From NCBI GenBank assembly GCA_902780785.1, contig CACZGS010000001.1, positions 1 to 64,000 of the forward strand: a stretch of DNA of 64,000 nucleotides, written 5' to 3'. This document shows, piece by piece, positions 9,094 through 16,461 of this stretch; position 1 is the first letter of the stretch; the number at the start of each line of letters is the position of its first letter. The notes beneath the pieces were generated by a model that saw only the letters and a program-made list of their open reading frames with translations, was not told where the DNA came from and made no database searches. The stretch comes from Oscillospiraceae bacterium (lineage in GTDB: Bacteria > Bacillota > Clostridia > Saccharofermentanales > Saccharofermentanaceae). The translations under genes were made by a program, and so were the position numbers.

Positions 9094-9122
9094 TTGACCT
9101 TATCCCTTCCTGATGTTATTTT
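9094..9122 (+). promoter_or_regulatory. Promoter of the queuosine operon
   Basis: TTGACC (9094-9099) and TATTTT (9117-9122) are 17 bp apart, and a TGT extension (9114-9116) makes an extended -10. The transcript should start near 9129, at the first hairpin of the leader. Confidence 0.7.
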
Positions 9123-9127
9123 ATTGA

Positions 9128-9271
9128 GCGCGCGAAAACAACGCGCCGACAGTTCGTTTGTGCCATCCTGTCGGAAAACAAAACCAGGACAATCATTTGA
9201 ATCAGTTTATAGATTGCGTTTTTGAAATGCATGTTTGATTGAATGTGACTCCTGTTTTGGAGTCATTTTTT
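9128..9271 (+). promoter_or_regulatory. Candidate preQ1-type riboswitch with attenuator
   Basis: The leader has a first hairpin (GCGCG...CGCGC, 9128-9146), then a perfect 7-bp stem CCGACAG/CTGTCGG (9146-9152 with 9168-9174). An A-rich tail follows whose ACAAA (9178-9182) can pair with loop bases TTTGT (9157-9161), forming an H-type pseudoknot. Downstream is an intrinsic terminator (GACTCC/GGAGTC, 9247-9264, then T6). The tail AAAACCAGGA (9180-9189) is complementary, with one bulge, to TCCTGTTTT in the terminator's 5' arm and loop, so it can act as antiterminator. Ligand binding would free the terminator. The genes downstream transport and reduce queuosine precursors, which fits a preQ1 OFF switch. 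The class was not confirmed. Confidence 0.65.
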
Positions 9272-9286
9272 ATTTGGAGAAGATTT

Positions 9287-9967
9287 ATGAGTGAATCTAA
9301 AACAGTATCGAAATTATTCATGTGCATCGGCATTATCTTTGTCGCATGCCTTTTGCTCTCGAACCTCATCGCAGGAAAGATGTGGGCAGTAACCGAGAAC
9401 ATCACGCTTCCTGCAGCAGTTATCCTTTTCCCTTTGACATACATCATCGGCGATGTGTTCACGGAAGTATACGGATTTAAGAAGGCAAGGACCATCATCT
9501 GGCTCGGCTTCGGATGCAGCTTTTTTGCAGTGCTCATCTACCTCATTACGATTGCGCTTCCCCATCCGGGTTACTGGGAGAACCAGGGCGCTTATGAGAT
9601 CGTTATGGGCACCACGCCGAGAGTAGCTGCTGCTTCATTTGCGGGATATCTTTTCGGAGAGTTCTCCAACTCGATCTTATTGTCAAAACTTAAAGTTGCA
9701 ACGAAGGGTAAGAATCTCTGGCTCAGAACGATCCTTTCCACTGTAGTAGGCGAGGGACTTGATTCGGTTATCTTCATCACGATCTCCTTCTGGGGAACGA
9801 TGGAGAATTCAGTAGTACTTAAGATGATCCTCTTCCAGTATCTCTTCAAGGTTGCATATGAGGTTATCTTTACACCGGTAACATATGTTGTCGTTAAGTG
9901 GATCAAGAAGAAGGAAGGCATCGACGTTTACGACGACGGCATCAAATACAATCTTGTTAAGGGGTGA
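9287..9967 (+). CDS. yhhQ: Queuosine precursor transporter (YhhQ/DUF165 family)
   Basis: 226 residues, about six membrane helices. Family hallmarks are [12 protein letters not shown] near the N-terminus, [17 protein letters not shown], and the [15 protein letters not shown] segment. The family moves queuine or preQ0/preQ1 across the membrane. The ATG at 9287 was chosen because a GGAGAAG site lies just upstream; an upstream in-frame start at 9239 would lie ahead of the terminator hairpin in the leader. It is followed five bases later by queF, so import and conversion of the precursor are in one operon behind the putative riboswitch. Confidence 0.92.
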   Translation: MSESKTVSKLFMCIGIIFVACLLLSNLIAGKMWAVTENITLPAAVILFPLTYIIGDVFTEVYGFKKARTIIWLGFGCSFFAVLIYLITIALPHPGYWENQGAYEIVMGTTPRVAAASFAGYLFGEFSNSILLSKLKVATKGKNLWLRTILSTVVGEGLDSVIFITISFWGTMENSVVLKMILFQYLFKVAYEVIFTPVTYVVVKWIKKKEGIDVYDDGIKYNLVKG

Positions 9968-9972
9968 TAACT

Positions 9973-10455
9973 ATGCGTGAGAAGGAAGGCCTTACAAAGC
10001 TCGGAAGTGCAGGTACTAGCTACAGCCGGGATTACGATCCCGGTGTTCTTGAGACATTCGAAAACAAGCACCCTGATAACGATTATTTCGTAAAGTTCAA
10101 TTGCCCGGAATTCACCAGTCTTTGTCCTATCACGGGACAGCCTGACTTTGCGACGATCACGATCTCTTACGTTCCGTCCGTCCGCATGGTCGAGAGCAAA
10201 TCATTAAAGCTCTATCTGTTCTCGTTCCGCAATCACGGTGATTTCCATGAAGACTGCGTAAACATCATCATGAAAGATCTGATCAGGCTCATGGATCCCA
10301 AATACATCGAAGTATGGGGCAAGTTCACTCCCCGCGGAGGCATCTCCATCGATCCTTACTGCAATTACGGCATGCCCGGAACGAAATGGGAAAAGGTGGC
10401 TGAAGACAGACTCTTTAACCACGACATGTATCCTGAGAAAGTAGATAACAGATAA
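9973..10455 (+). CDS. queF: NADPH-dependent 7-cyano-7-deazaguanine (preQ0) reductase
   Basis: 160 residues, the short unimodular QueF form. It reduces the nitrile of preQ0 to the amine of preQ1, the base inserted into tRNA on the way to queuosine. Visible hallmarks are the active-site Cys in [13 protein letters not shown], the [21 protein letters not shown] block that binds NADPH, and [12 protein letters not shown]. The ATG at 9973 has a GGGG site 8 bp upstream and is preferred to the GTG at 9964, which overlaps that site. No queCDE genes are in the window, so the cell may salvage preQ0/preQ1. Confidence 0.95.
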   Translation: MREKEGLTKLGSAGTSYSRDYDPGVLETFENKHPDNDYFVKFNCPEFTSLCPITGQPDFATITISYVPSVRMVESKSLKLYLFSFRNHGDFHEDCVNIIMKDLIRLMDPKYIEVWGKFTPRGGISIDPYCNYGMPGTKWEKVAEDRLFNHDMYPEKVDNR

Positions 10456-10475
10456 CAACCAACCGCCCGATTTGT

Positions 10476-10505
10476 TTGACCTCCATATCGTTCCGGCTTT
10501 ATAAT
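10476..10505 (+). promoter_or_regulatory. Promoter of zinc-ribbon protein gene
   Basis: TTGACC (10476-10481), 18-bp spacer, perfect TATAAT (10500-10505). An AGGAGG site follows at 10545. Confidence 0.75.
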
Positions 10506-10558
10506 TTAATGGTTGCATATTTATGTAACCTTTTATGGAATAAGAGGAGGAATAGGGA

Positions 10559-11473
10559 ATGAGTAAGTATTGTCCTCAATGCGGTACTATGGCATCTGAC
10601 GATGCGAATTTCTGCTGGAAGTGCGGCCTGGATTTCCGCGCTCTCACTGCAAATCCGTTTGTGCCTTCACGTGCTGCTATGCGCGCTGCAGAAAAGACTG
10701 CATCCGCACCGGCACAAGCACCTGCTGCAACTAAACCGGCCCCTGCGCCGGCACCTGCACCCGGACCGGCTGTGAAGCCGGCAGGCCCTGGAACTGCACG
10801 TATCAGTACAGGATTCCCGAGCGCGGGTTTTGCAAGACCGCAGACAGCTCCTTCGGCAAAGCCTGCGCCCAAGCCGGCAGCTAAACCTGCACCTGCTGCA
10901 GCAAAGCCGGCACCTGCACCTGCGCCAGGACCTGCATCAGCTTCTCCGCGTGCAACGTCAGGTTTTCCGAGACCGGGATTTGCAAATACACAGACAGCTC
11001 CGTCAGCTCCTGTCGCAAGAACTGCTTCGGGCGTGGTTGTTACGCCGATTGTTGCACCTAAGAAGCCTGCTGCACCTGTTGTACCCCCGCAGCCAGCTTC
11101 GACACCGGCAGTGCCCAAACAGCCTGCTGCACCTGTTGCAGCACCTGCACCGGCTCCGGCGCCCGCACCACAGCAACCTGCTGCACCTGTTGCGCCTGAA
11201 GCACCTCAGAAGCCTGTTGTAGATGTTAACTGGAAACAGAATACGGGAGTTGTAAATCCGAATCCCGTAGCGACTTCCACACAGTACAATCCCACATTCC
11301 ATTGCAGGTGTGAGTACTGTGGCCGCGAGATCGATTACCACACATATGACATAGGTCACAGAACATGGTATCCGCAGGGATTTATATATTGCCCGCAGTG
11401 CCAGAAGCCTCTGAGACATAAGATTGAGTATGAGGTGCTGACCAATGTCCAGCCGCCTGCACCTCAGGCATAA
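10559..11473 (+). CDS. Zinc-ribbon protein with long Pro/Ala-rich linker
   Basis: 304 residues. An N-terminal zinc ribbon (CPQCG at residue 5, CWKCG at ~20) is followed by a Pro/Ala/Lys low-complexity region (~40-220). The linker contains two related units with GFP--GFA--QTAPSA, a small internal duplication. A separate C-terminal metal-binding module has CEYCG and CPQCQ pairs about 30 residues apart. No membrane segment is seen, so it is probably cytoplasmic. A strong AGGAGG site lies 8 bp before the ATG. The architecture echoes the C11 peptidase gene at 39813. Function unknown. Confidence 0.85.
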   Translation: MSKYCPQCGTMASDDANFCWKCGLDFRALTANPFVPSRAAMRAAEKTASAPAQAPAATKPAPAPAPAPGPAVKPAGPGTARISTGFPSAGFARPQTAPSAKPAPKPAAKPAPAAAKPAPAPAPGPASASPRATSGFPRPGFANTQTAPSAPVARTASGVVVTPIVAPKKPAAPVVPPQPASTPAVPKQPAAPVAAPAPAPAPAPQQPAAPVAPEAPQKPVVDVNWKQNTGVVNPNPVATSTQYNPTFHCRCEYCGREIDYHTYDIGHRTWYPQGFIYCPQCQKPLRHKIEYEVLTNVQPPAPQA

Positions 11474-11490
11474 ACAAAAGAACAAAAACA

Positions 11491-11520
11491 GAAGCTGCTT
11501 CATTGCCGGGGCAGCTTCTT
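11491..11520 (+). terminator. Probable terminator
   Basis: An 8-bp perfect stem (GAAGCTGC/GCAGCTTC) with a 12-base loop follows the zinc-ribbon gene. The T tract after it is short. Confidence 0.5.
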
Positions 11521-11522
11521 AA

Positions 11523-11550
11523 TTGGAAATAATGATGCTTATGTGATAAT
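11523..11550 (+). promoter_or_regulatory. Promoter of prfA
   Basis: TTGGAA (11523-11528), 16-bp spacer, GATAAT (11545-11550) with a TGT extended -10. Only 11 bases separate the -10 from the prfA ATG, so the transcript should be almost leaderless. Confidence 0.6.
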
Positions 11551-11561
11551 TTTGTATAACT

Positions 11562-12650
11562 ATGGCAATAGATAAGAGCAAGACAGACCTTATAAAAGCG
11601 AAGTATGAAGAGCTGACCGGAACATTGAGTGATCCGGCCGTTGCTTCACGTCCTGAGGAATATACCAAATATTCAAAGGAACTCGCTGCACTTAATCCGC
11701 AAGTCGAAGCCATCCGCAGCTATGAAGCGTGTGAGAACGAGATCGAAGGCATCCTGACACTTCTTGAGAGCGGTGACTTGAGCGGCGACGATGAGATGAG
11801 AAGTCTTGCAAATGCAGAACTTGCCGATGCAAAGGACAGGCTCGCAGATCTCGAGAAAGAACTCATGATATATCTCACACCCGGCGACCCAAGAGATTCC
11901 AGATCCGTAATCCTGGAGATCAGGGCAGGTGCAGGCGGAGAGGAATCCGCGCTTTTCGCAGGCGATCTTTTCAAGATGTATAAGGGCTATGCAGCGCTTA
12001 AGGGTTTTGATGTCAGCATCGTTGATGAGAGCCCTACGGAGCTTGGCGGTTACAAGGAGATCGTTGCCGAGATCGACGGCACCAGAGTATATTCCAGACT
12101 GAAGTTCGAGAGCGGTGTACACAGAGTGCAGAGGGTTCCCGTAACGGAATCAGGAGGAAGGATCCACACTTCAACTGCTACCGTGGCTGTGCTTCCTAAG
12201 GCTGAGCCTACCGATGTCGAGATCAATCCGAATGATCTTAAGATCGACAGATTCAGGGCTTCAGGAGCAGGTGGACAGCATATCAACAAGACATCATCCG
12301 CCATAAGGATCACGCACCTTCCGACCGGAATGGTCGTTACCTGCCAGGACGAGAGATCCCAGATCCAGAACAAGGAAAAGGCAATGGAAGTCCTGCAGTC
12401 GCGTTTGTGGGCTATTGCGCGCCAGGCAGATGTCGATAAGAATAACGATGAGAGAAAATCCCAGGTAGGAACGGGTGACAGATCCGAGAGGATCCGTACA
12501 TATAATTACCATCAGGGCAGAGTTACCGATCACAGGATCGGATTGACACTTTATAAATTGGATGCGATACTTGCCGGCGATCTCGATGAGATAGTTGACG
12601 CTTTAACGTTGGCTCAGGCAGCAGAGAACGCAGGCTCAAGCGAAGAGTGA
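11562..12650 (+). CDS. prfA: Peptide chain release factor 1
   Basis: 362 residues, the normal RF1 length. It ends translation at UAA and UAG. The GGQ peptidyl-hydrolysis motif is at residues 237-239, and the codon-reading loop has the RF1-type PxT triplet (PVT, in RVPVTESGGRIHTSTATVAVLP). The N-terminal helical domain aligns with the first codons, so the ATG at 11562 is correct, yet no Shine-Dalgarno sequence precedes it. The gene is followed 12 bp later by the Sua5 gene. RF1 is usually next to the methyltransferase prmC; that gene is not here. Confidence 0.97.
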   Translation: MAIDKSKTDLIKAKYEELTGTLSDPAVASRPEEYTKYSKELAALNPQVEAIRSYEACENEIEGILTLLESGDLSGDDEMRSLANAELADAKDRLADLEKELMIYLTPGDPRDSRSVILEIRAGAGGEESALFAGDLFKMYKGYAALKGFDVSIVDESPTELGGYKEIVAEIDGTRVYSRLKFESGVHRVQRVPVTESGGRIHTSTATVAVLPKAEPTDVEINPNDLKIDRFRASGAGGQHINKTSSAIRITHLPTGMVVTCQDERSQIQNKEKAMEVLQSRLWAIARQADVDKNNDERKSQVGTGDRSERIRTYNYHQGRVTDHRIGLTLYKLDAILAGDLDEIVDALTLAQAAENAGSSEE

Positions 12651-12662
12651 TCAGAGGCATAT

Positions 12663-14471
12663 ATGGAACGCGTAAAGAAATATAATAAGACACTACTTAT
12701 AGATTCATCCGACAGCAAGGGCATCAAGGACTGTGCCGAGCACCTTGTTAACGGCGAAGTCATCGGCTTCCCCACAGAGACCGTATACGGCCTCGGCTGT
12801 GATGCGAGAAACGGTGAAGCGGTAAAGAAAGTTTTCGAAGCCAAGGGACGCCCCGCGGACAATCCGCTCATCTGCCATATCGGCGATAAGGAACAGATCA
12901 AAGGCATCGTATCCGAGATCACTCCTCTTGCACAGAAGCTCATTGACGCTTTCATGCCCGGTCCCATTACTGTTGTAATGAAAAAGGCAGACTGCATTTC
13001 CGACCAGACCACGGCAGGTCTTGATACCGTCGGTGTCAGAATGCCTTCCAATCCCGTCGCAAATAAGTTCCTTAAGGCTTGCGGAGTTCCTGTCGCGGCG
13101 CCTTCAGCAAACCTTTCCGGCAGACCTTCGCCCACGGGCGCGAGATCAGTCCTGGAGGATATGGACGGGTATATCTATGCGATAATTGACGGTGGAGATT
13201 CGGAATTCGGTCTTGAATCGACCGTAGTCGACTGCACGGGAACGACACCTGTCATCTTAAGACCCGGTGCTGTTACCAAGGCTGATATCGACGCGGTTCT
13301 CAATGAAGGAGAAGCAGTTATGTCAGGTTCATTAGCTGATAAGGAGACGCCTAAGGCGCCCGGAATGAAGTACCGCCACTATGCGCCTTATGCTCAGGTC
13401 GAGATAATGAAGATGCCTGAAGGCACGAAGATCGAAGGCGACGATGCAATAGGTTCTGACGGTAAGATAGGGAAGACATCTTTTACAGTCGAAGACCTGA
13501 AGAAGCTTTCCGACGATGAAGCCAAGGAACTGGTAAATATCGTATCACCGTTCATCTTAAGGTCCCGTGAGATCTTATCTTCCAATCCTTTTGCCAGGAT
13601 CGGCCTTTACTGCGGCAGCGAGATCAAGGCAATGTATGACAAGATGAATGATAAGCTGCTTTCCGCCCATACGGAGTTCTGCGTTTACGGAAAGACGGTT
13701 GACGTATCATGCGCATCACACGGACTTTTCGAGGGACTCAGATATCTGGACGTACAGGAAGTCGACGTTATCCTCGCACAGGGATTTGACGGCGAAGGCT
13801 TATCGGTCGCTTATATGAACAGGCTTTCCAAGGCTGCAGGCAAAAAGGAGGAGCTCACTCCCGGAATGCCCGCTCCCGCAAGGCCTTCAAGAACGCCGCT
13901 TCCGCTCGATGCTTTTAAGGATACTTTCACGGCATCGGTTCTTTTTGTCGATGACAACAACACTTCGTTGTCCTGCGCCATGGAATCTCTTATGAGAAGA
14001 ATGCTCGAAAAGAACGAGCCCTACATCTCTAACAGGGAAAATGACACCGGCGTTGAGATCTACTGCGAATCGGCAGGTCTTACCGCCATGGACGGCATGG
14101 ATCCTGATTCTCAGATGGATAAGGCTGTTAAGGAGATATCGGGCTTCGGCATCAATTCCATTGAATCAAGAAGGGCAAATCCCGCCATCTACGACTGCAA
14201 TGACCTGATCCTGACGGTTAGGGACGAACAGGCTTTCGCTATTATCAAGGCATTCCCTGAGATAAAGGACAAGGTGTTCTCACTGTCGACGTTCGCTGCG
14301 GCAAACGGCCTTGTAATGAAGGACTCATCAGGTAAAGTCATGTCCATTTCAGTTCCGGACCCCACAGGCGAGAACTATGAGACATATCTTCATACGGCAA
14401 AGGCTCTTAACGCCTGGCTTGAGATACTGTTCCCGTACATCATCAAGGAACTCGGCGCTGCAAGGATCTGA
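12663..14471 (+). CDS. sua5: Threonylcarbamoyl-AMP synthase (Sua5) fused to a degenerate low-molecular-weight phosphatase domain
   Basis: 602 residues. Residues ~15-230 are the YrdC domain (GFPTETVYGLG, KGRPADNPL, VAAPSANLSGRPSPT), which makes threonylcarbamoyl-AMP for the t6A tRNA modification. The APGMKYRHYAPYA linker (~233) leads to the Sua5 domain (to ~395). Residues ~420-602 match the fold of LMW protein tyrosine/arginine phosphatases such as YwlE: VLFV then a loop, a DLILTV strand, a KVFSLSTFA stretch and the DPTGENYETY acid loop (Asp566). The C-X5-R catalytic signature is lost: Asp430 and Leu436 sit where Cys and Arg belong. In Bacillus ywlC and ywlE are close neighbours; here they are fused and the phosphatase is probably dead. 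Confidence 0.9.
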   Translation: MERVKKYNKTLLIDSSDSKGIKDCAEHLVNGEVIGFPTETVYGLGCDARNGEAVKKVFEAKGRPADNPLICHIGDKEQIKGIVSEITPLAQKLIDAFMPGPITVVMKKADCISDQTTAGLDTVGVRMPSNPVANKFLKACGVPVAAPSANLSGRPSPTGARSVLEDMDGYIYAIIDGGDSEFGLESTVVDCTGTTPVILRPGAVTKADIDAVLNEGEAVMSGSLADKETPKAPGMKYRHYAPYAQVEIMKMPEGTKIEGDDAIGSDGKIGKTSFTVEDLKKLSDDEAKELVNIVSPFILRSREILSSNPFARIGLYCGSEIKAMYDKMNDKLLSAHTEFCVYGKTVDVSCASHGLFEGLRYLDVQEVDVILAQGFDGEGLSVAYMNRLSKAAGKKEELTPGMPAPARPSRTPLPLDAFKDTFTASVLFVDDNNTSLSCAMESLMRRMLEKNEPYISNRENDTGVEIYCESAGLTAMDGMDPDSQMDKAVKEISGFGINSIESRRANPAIYDCNDLILTVRDEQAFAIIKAFPEIKDKVFSLSTFAAANGLVMKDSSGKVMSISVPDPTGENYETYLHTAKALNAWLEILFPYIIKELGAARI

Positions 14472-14477
14472 CCTGTT

Positions 14478-14520
14478 TTTGGGACAGATAGATTGAGACC
14501 GGTCTCAATATGTGCCCAAA
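14478..14520. repeat. Nested palindrome between sua5 and rpsF
   Basis: A perfect 18-bp palindrome (ATTGAGACC/GGTCTCAAT, 14492-14509) lies inside outer arms TTTGGG (14478-14483) and CCCAAA (14515-14520). No T tract follows, so it is not a typical terminator. It could be a protein-binding site or an RNA hairpin at the end of the sua5 transcript. Confidence 0.7.
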
Positions 14521-14614
14521 GGGTAGAATTTTGAATTTGCTGTTGTTAAACTTTCATCAGTAAGAATTTTGGCAGGATGCGAACAAAGAGAGCGGCTTTT
14601 GGCTTAGTAAATGC

Positions 14615-14644
14615 TTGACTTTGGTTGTAATGCTGTGTTATTCT
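14615..14644 (+). promoter_or_regulatory. Promoter of the rpsF operon
   Basis: TTGACT (14615-14620), 18-bp spacer and TATTCT (14639-14644) with a TGT extended -10. Confidence 0.7.
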
Positions 14645-14650
14645 TCTCGA

Positions 14651-14709
14651 TGCCGCTTATATATGGGCGGTATCCTTGTACGGCGTGAGGGCCGTACCGT
14701 AAAGTCCAG
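14651..14709 (+). promoter_or_regulatory. Candidate S6:S18-binding leader of rpsF mRNA
   Basis: The 5' leader can form a 5-bp hairpin (14652-14656 with 14667-14671) and a 7-bp hairpin GTACGGC/GCCGTAC (14678-14684 with 14691-14697). An alternative outer pairing CGGTA/TACCG (14668-14672 with 14695-14699) exposes CCG-rich loops. Leaders upstream of rpsF that bind the S6:S18 pair and shut off translation are known in several bacterial groups. The match here rests on position and structure only. Confidence 0.45.
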
Positions 14710-14724
14710 AAGGAGGTGAATAAC

Positions 14725-15012
14725 ATGGCAAACCAATATCGTTTGATCACAATCCTTTCCACTGCTAAGGGTGAAGAGGGTATTGCTTCTCTTACTGACA
14801 CAATTAAGGCTAAGATCGAATCAGGTGCTACGATTGACACATTTGATGCAATCGGAACACGTGAGCTCGCTTACGAGATTGACGGTCAGAAGAACGGCTA
14901 CTATGTTCAGACAGTATTTACTGCCGATAGCGTTTTCCCTAAGGAAATTGAGCGTGTTCTCAAGATTACTGATGGTGTAATCCGTTATCTCATTGTTCGT
15001 GTCGGTGAGTAA
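14725..15012 (+). CDS. rpsF: 30S ribosomal protein bS6
   Basis: 95 residues, normal length. It begins MANQYRLITIL and has the ELAYEIDGQKNGYYV core and the IRYLIVRV end strand of bS6, which binds 16S rRNA with bS18 on the 30S platform. The ATG at 14725 follows a near-perfect AAGGAGGTG site; the in-frame GTG at 14716 lies inside that site and is rejected. First gene of rpsF-ssb-rpsR. Confidence 0.98.
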   Translation: MANQYRLITILSTAKGEEGIASLTDTIKAKIESGATIDTFDAIGTRELAYEIDGQKNGYYVQTVFTADSVFPKEIERVLKITDGVIRYLIVRVGE

Positions 15013-15039
15013 TCACTTAAGACAGGAAGGTAACAGTAA

Positions 15040-15537
15040 ATGAACAAAGTAGAATTAGTCGGAAGACTTACCAAGGACCCGGAAGTAAAGCTTACATCCA
15101 ACCAGACCCAGTTTTGCAACTTCACTATCGCTGTTGACAGACGCTTTAAGGATGCCAACGGCCAGAGACAGGCAGATTTCATCAACTGTGTTGCATGGCG
15201 TCAGACAGCAGTCTTTATCCAGAAATATTTCCGTAAAGGCAGCCGCATCGGTTTGGTAGGAAGCATTCAGACCAGAAGCTACGACGATCAGAATGGACAG
15301 AAGAAGTTCATTACTGAGGTAGTTGTCGACGAGGCAGAGTTCGTAGAATCTTCAGGTGCTGCATCCGGTGACGCATACCGTCAGGAGCCCATGGCTCCCA
15401 CACAGTCCTTCAGCGCGCCTGCTCCTATGGCAGATTCAGTTGCTGCAAGTGCTCCTACTGCACCTAATATGCAGATCGATGCACCTACAGGCGGTTTCGA
15501 CGAAGGTCAGTCCGGTGAGCTTCCATTTGAGATTTAA
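15040..15537 (+). CDS. ssb: Single-stranded DNA-binding protein
   Basis: 165 residues. The OB fold (1-~105) starts [15 protein letters not shown] and contains [12 protein letters not shown] and [16 protein letters not shown] flexible Pro/Ala/Met-rich linker follows, and the C-terminus is GELPFEI. The conserved acidic tip normally ends DDLPF or DDIPF; here the residues before PF are less acidic and two extra residues follow. It sits between rpsF and rpsR in the order typical of Bacillota. Confidence 0.97.
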   Translation: MNKVELVGRLTKDPEVKLTSNQTQFCNFTIAVDRRFKDANGQRQADFINCVAWRQTAVFIQKYFRKGSRIGLVGSIQTRSYDDQNGQKKFITEVVVDEAEFVESSGAASGDAYRQEPMAPTQSFSAPAPMADSVAASAPTAPNMQIDAPTGGFDEGQSGELPFEI

Positions 15538-15554
15538 TAAAGGAGAAACTCAAA

Positions 15555-15827
15555 ATGGCAGAGAACAGAGCACCCAGAGCCGGTGGTAGAGATTTTGCCG
15601 GCGGAATGAGGCAGAGAAGAACACGCAGGAAGGTTTGCAACTTCTGCGCTAATAAGGTTGAATCAATCGACTTTATGGATGATGTCACACTCAAGAAGTA
15701 CATTTCCGAGAACGGAAAGATCCTTCCCAAGAGAATGACAGGCACATGCGCAATCCATCAGCGTGAGCTTACAACAGCTATCAAGCGTGCACGTCAGGTT
15801 GCTATCTTGCCCTACACGGTTCAGTAA
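15555..15827 (+). CDS. rpsR: 30S ribosomal protein bS18
   Basis: 90 residues. A basic N-terminus precedes KVCNFCANK and [11 protein letters not shown], so this is the cysteine-containing (zinc-binding C+) form. It partners bS6 on the 30S platform. An AAAGGAGAAAC site lies just upstream. Confidence 0.97.
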   Translation: MAENRAPRAGGRDFAGGMRQRRTRRKVCNFCANKVESIDFMDDVTLKKYISENGKILPKRMTGTCAIHQRELTTAIKRARQVAILPYTVQ

Positions 15828-15856
15828 TCCGTTTTAGGGACAATAGCTGTCCTTAG

Positions 15857-15887
15857 TTAACACAAATCAGGTTAGCTAAGTTATAAT
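15857..15887 (+). promoter_or_regulatory. Promoter upstream of rplI
   Basis: TTAACA (15857-15862), 19-bp spacer and perfect TATAAT (15882-15887). The start site would fall directly before the long hairpin at 15901. Confidence 0.55.
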
Positions 15888-15900
15888 TTAAAAAATGTAT

Positions 15901-15960
15901 AACAATCGGGCCCTCCCGGAGCATATAATATGTTCTTAGGAGATAGCCCGATTGTTTTGT
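15901..15960 (+). terminator. Terminator-like hairpin in the rpsR-rplI gap / rplI leader
   Basis: A perfect 11-bp stem AACAATCGGGC/GCCCGATTGTT (15901-15911 with 15946-15956) closes a 34-base loop that itself contains CTCC and GGAG. It ends in TTTTGT. It may end the rpsF-ssb-rpsR transcript, or attenuate the transcript starting at the promoter just upstream. Confidence 0.65.
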
Positions 15961-15997
15961 AAATCTAATATCCGGGTTATCGGCGGAGGTTGTTTTT

Positions 15998-16444
15998 ATG
16001 AAGGTAATACTGCTTTCAGATGTCAAGAATGTCGGCAAAGCCAATGAGGTTGTTAATGTCAGCGACGGTTATGCGAGGAATTTCCTCTTTAAGAAGGGCC
16101 TTGCTAAGGAAGTTAACTCAGCAAATCTTAATGAAGTTAAGCTTCAGACCGGTGCCAAGGCTGAGCATGAGCGCAGGGCATTGATTGCAGCACAGGAGGC
16201 CAAGAAGGTCCTTGACGGCAAAGTCTTCAAGGTAGTTGCCAGAGGCGGAGCTGACGGCAGACTTTACGGCGCTGTTACCGCACAGGATATTTCCGACAGC
16301 CTTAAGAAGGAAGGATTCGATATCGACAAGAAGAAGGTCGTTATCTCCAGCCCCATCAAGAATACCGGAATGTTTAAGACAAGAGTTAAGCTTCACCCTC
16401 AGGTATCGGCAGATATCAATGTTGAAGTCGAGACAGGTGCCTAA
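15998..16444 (+). CDS. rplI: 50S ribosomal protein bL9
   Basis: 148 residues. The rRNA-binding N-terminal domain has [21 protein letters not shown] and [13 protein letters not shown]; a long connecting helix leads to the C-terminal domain with [16 protein letters not shown] precedes the ATG. It is followed 17 bp later by dnaB, as in many Bacillota. Confidence 0.98.
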   Translation: MKVILLSDVKNVGKANEVVNVSDGYARNFLFKKGLAKEVNSANLNEVKLQTGAKAEHERRALIAAQEAKKVLDGKVFKVVARGGADGRLYGAVTAQDISDSLKKEGFDIDKKKVVISSPIKNTGMFKTRVKLHPQVSADINVEVETGA

Positions 16445-16461
16445 GAGGATTTTAGCTTTAT

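Noticed and set aside
10576..11118. Gly/Ala-rich open frame on the minus strand
   Set aside because: It is the antisense of the Pro/Ala-rich linker of the zinc-ribbon gene, an effect of GC-rich third positions. The same applies to 39851-40180, 49422-49901 and 55359-55994 on the minus strand.
15924..15929. TATAAT inside the loop of the rplI hairpin as a promoter
   Set aside because: No -35 at suitable spacing; more likely loop sequence.
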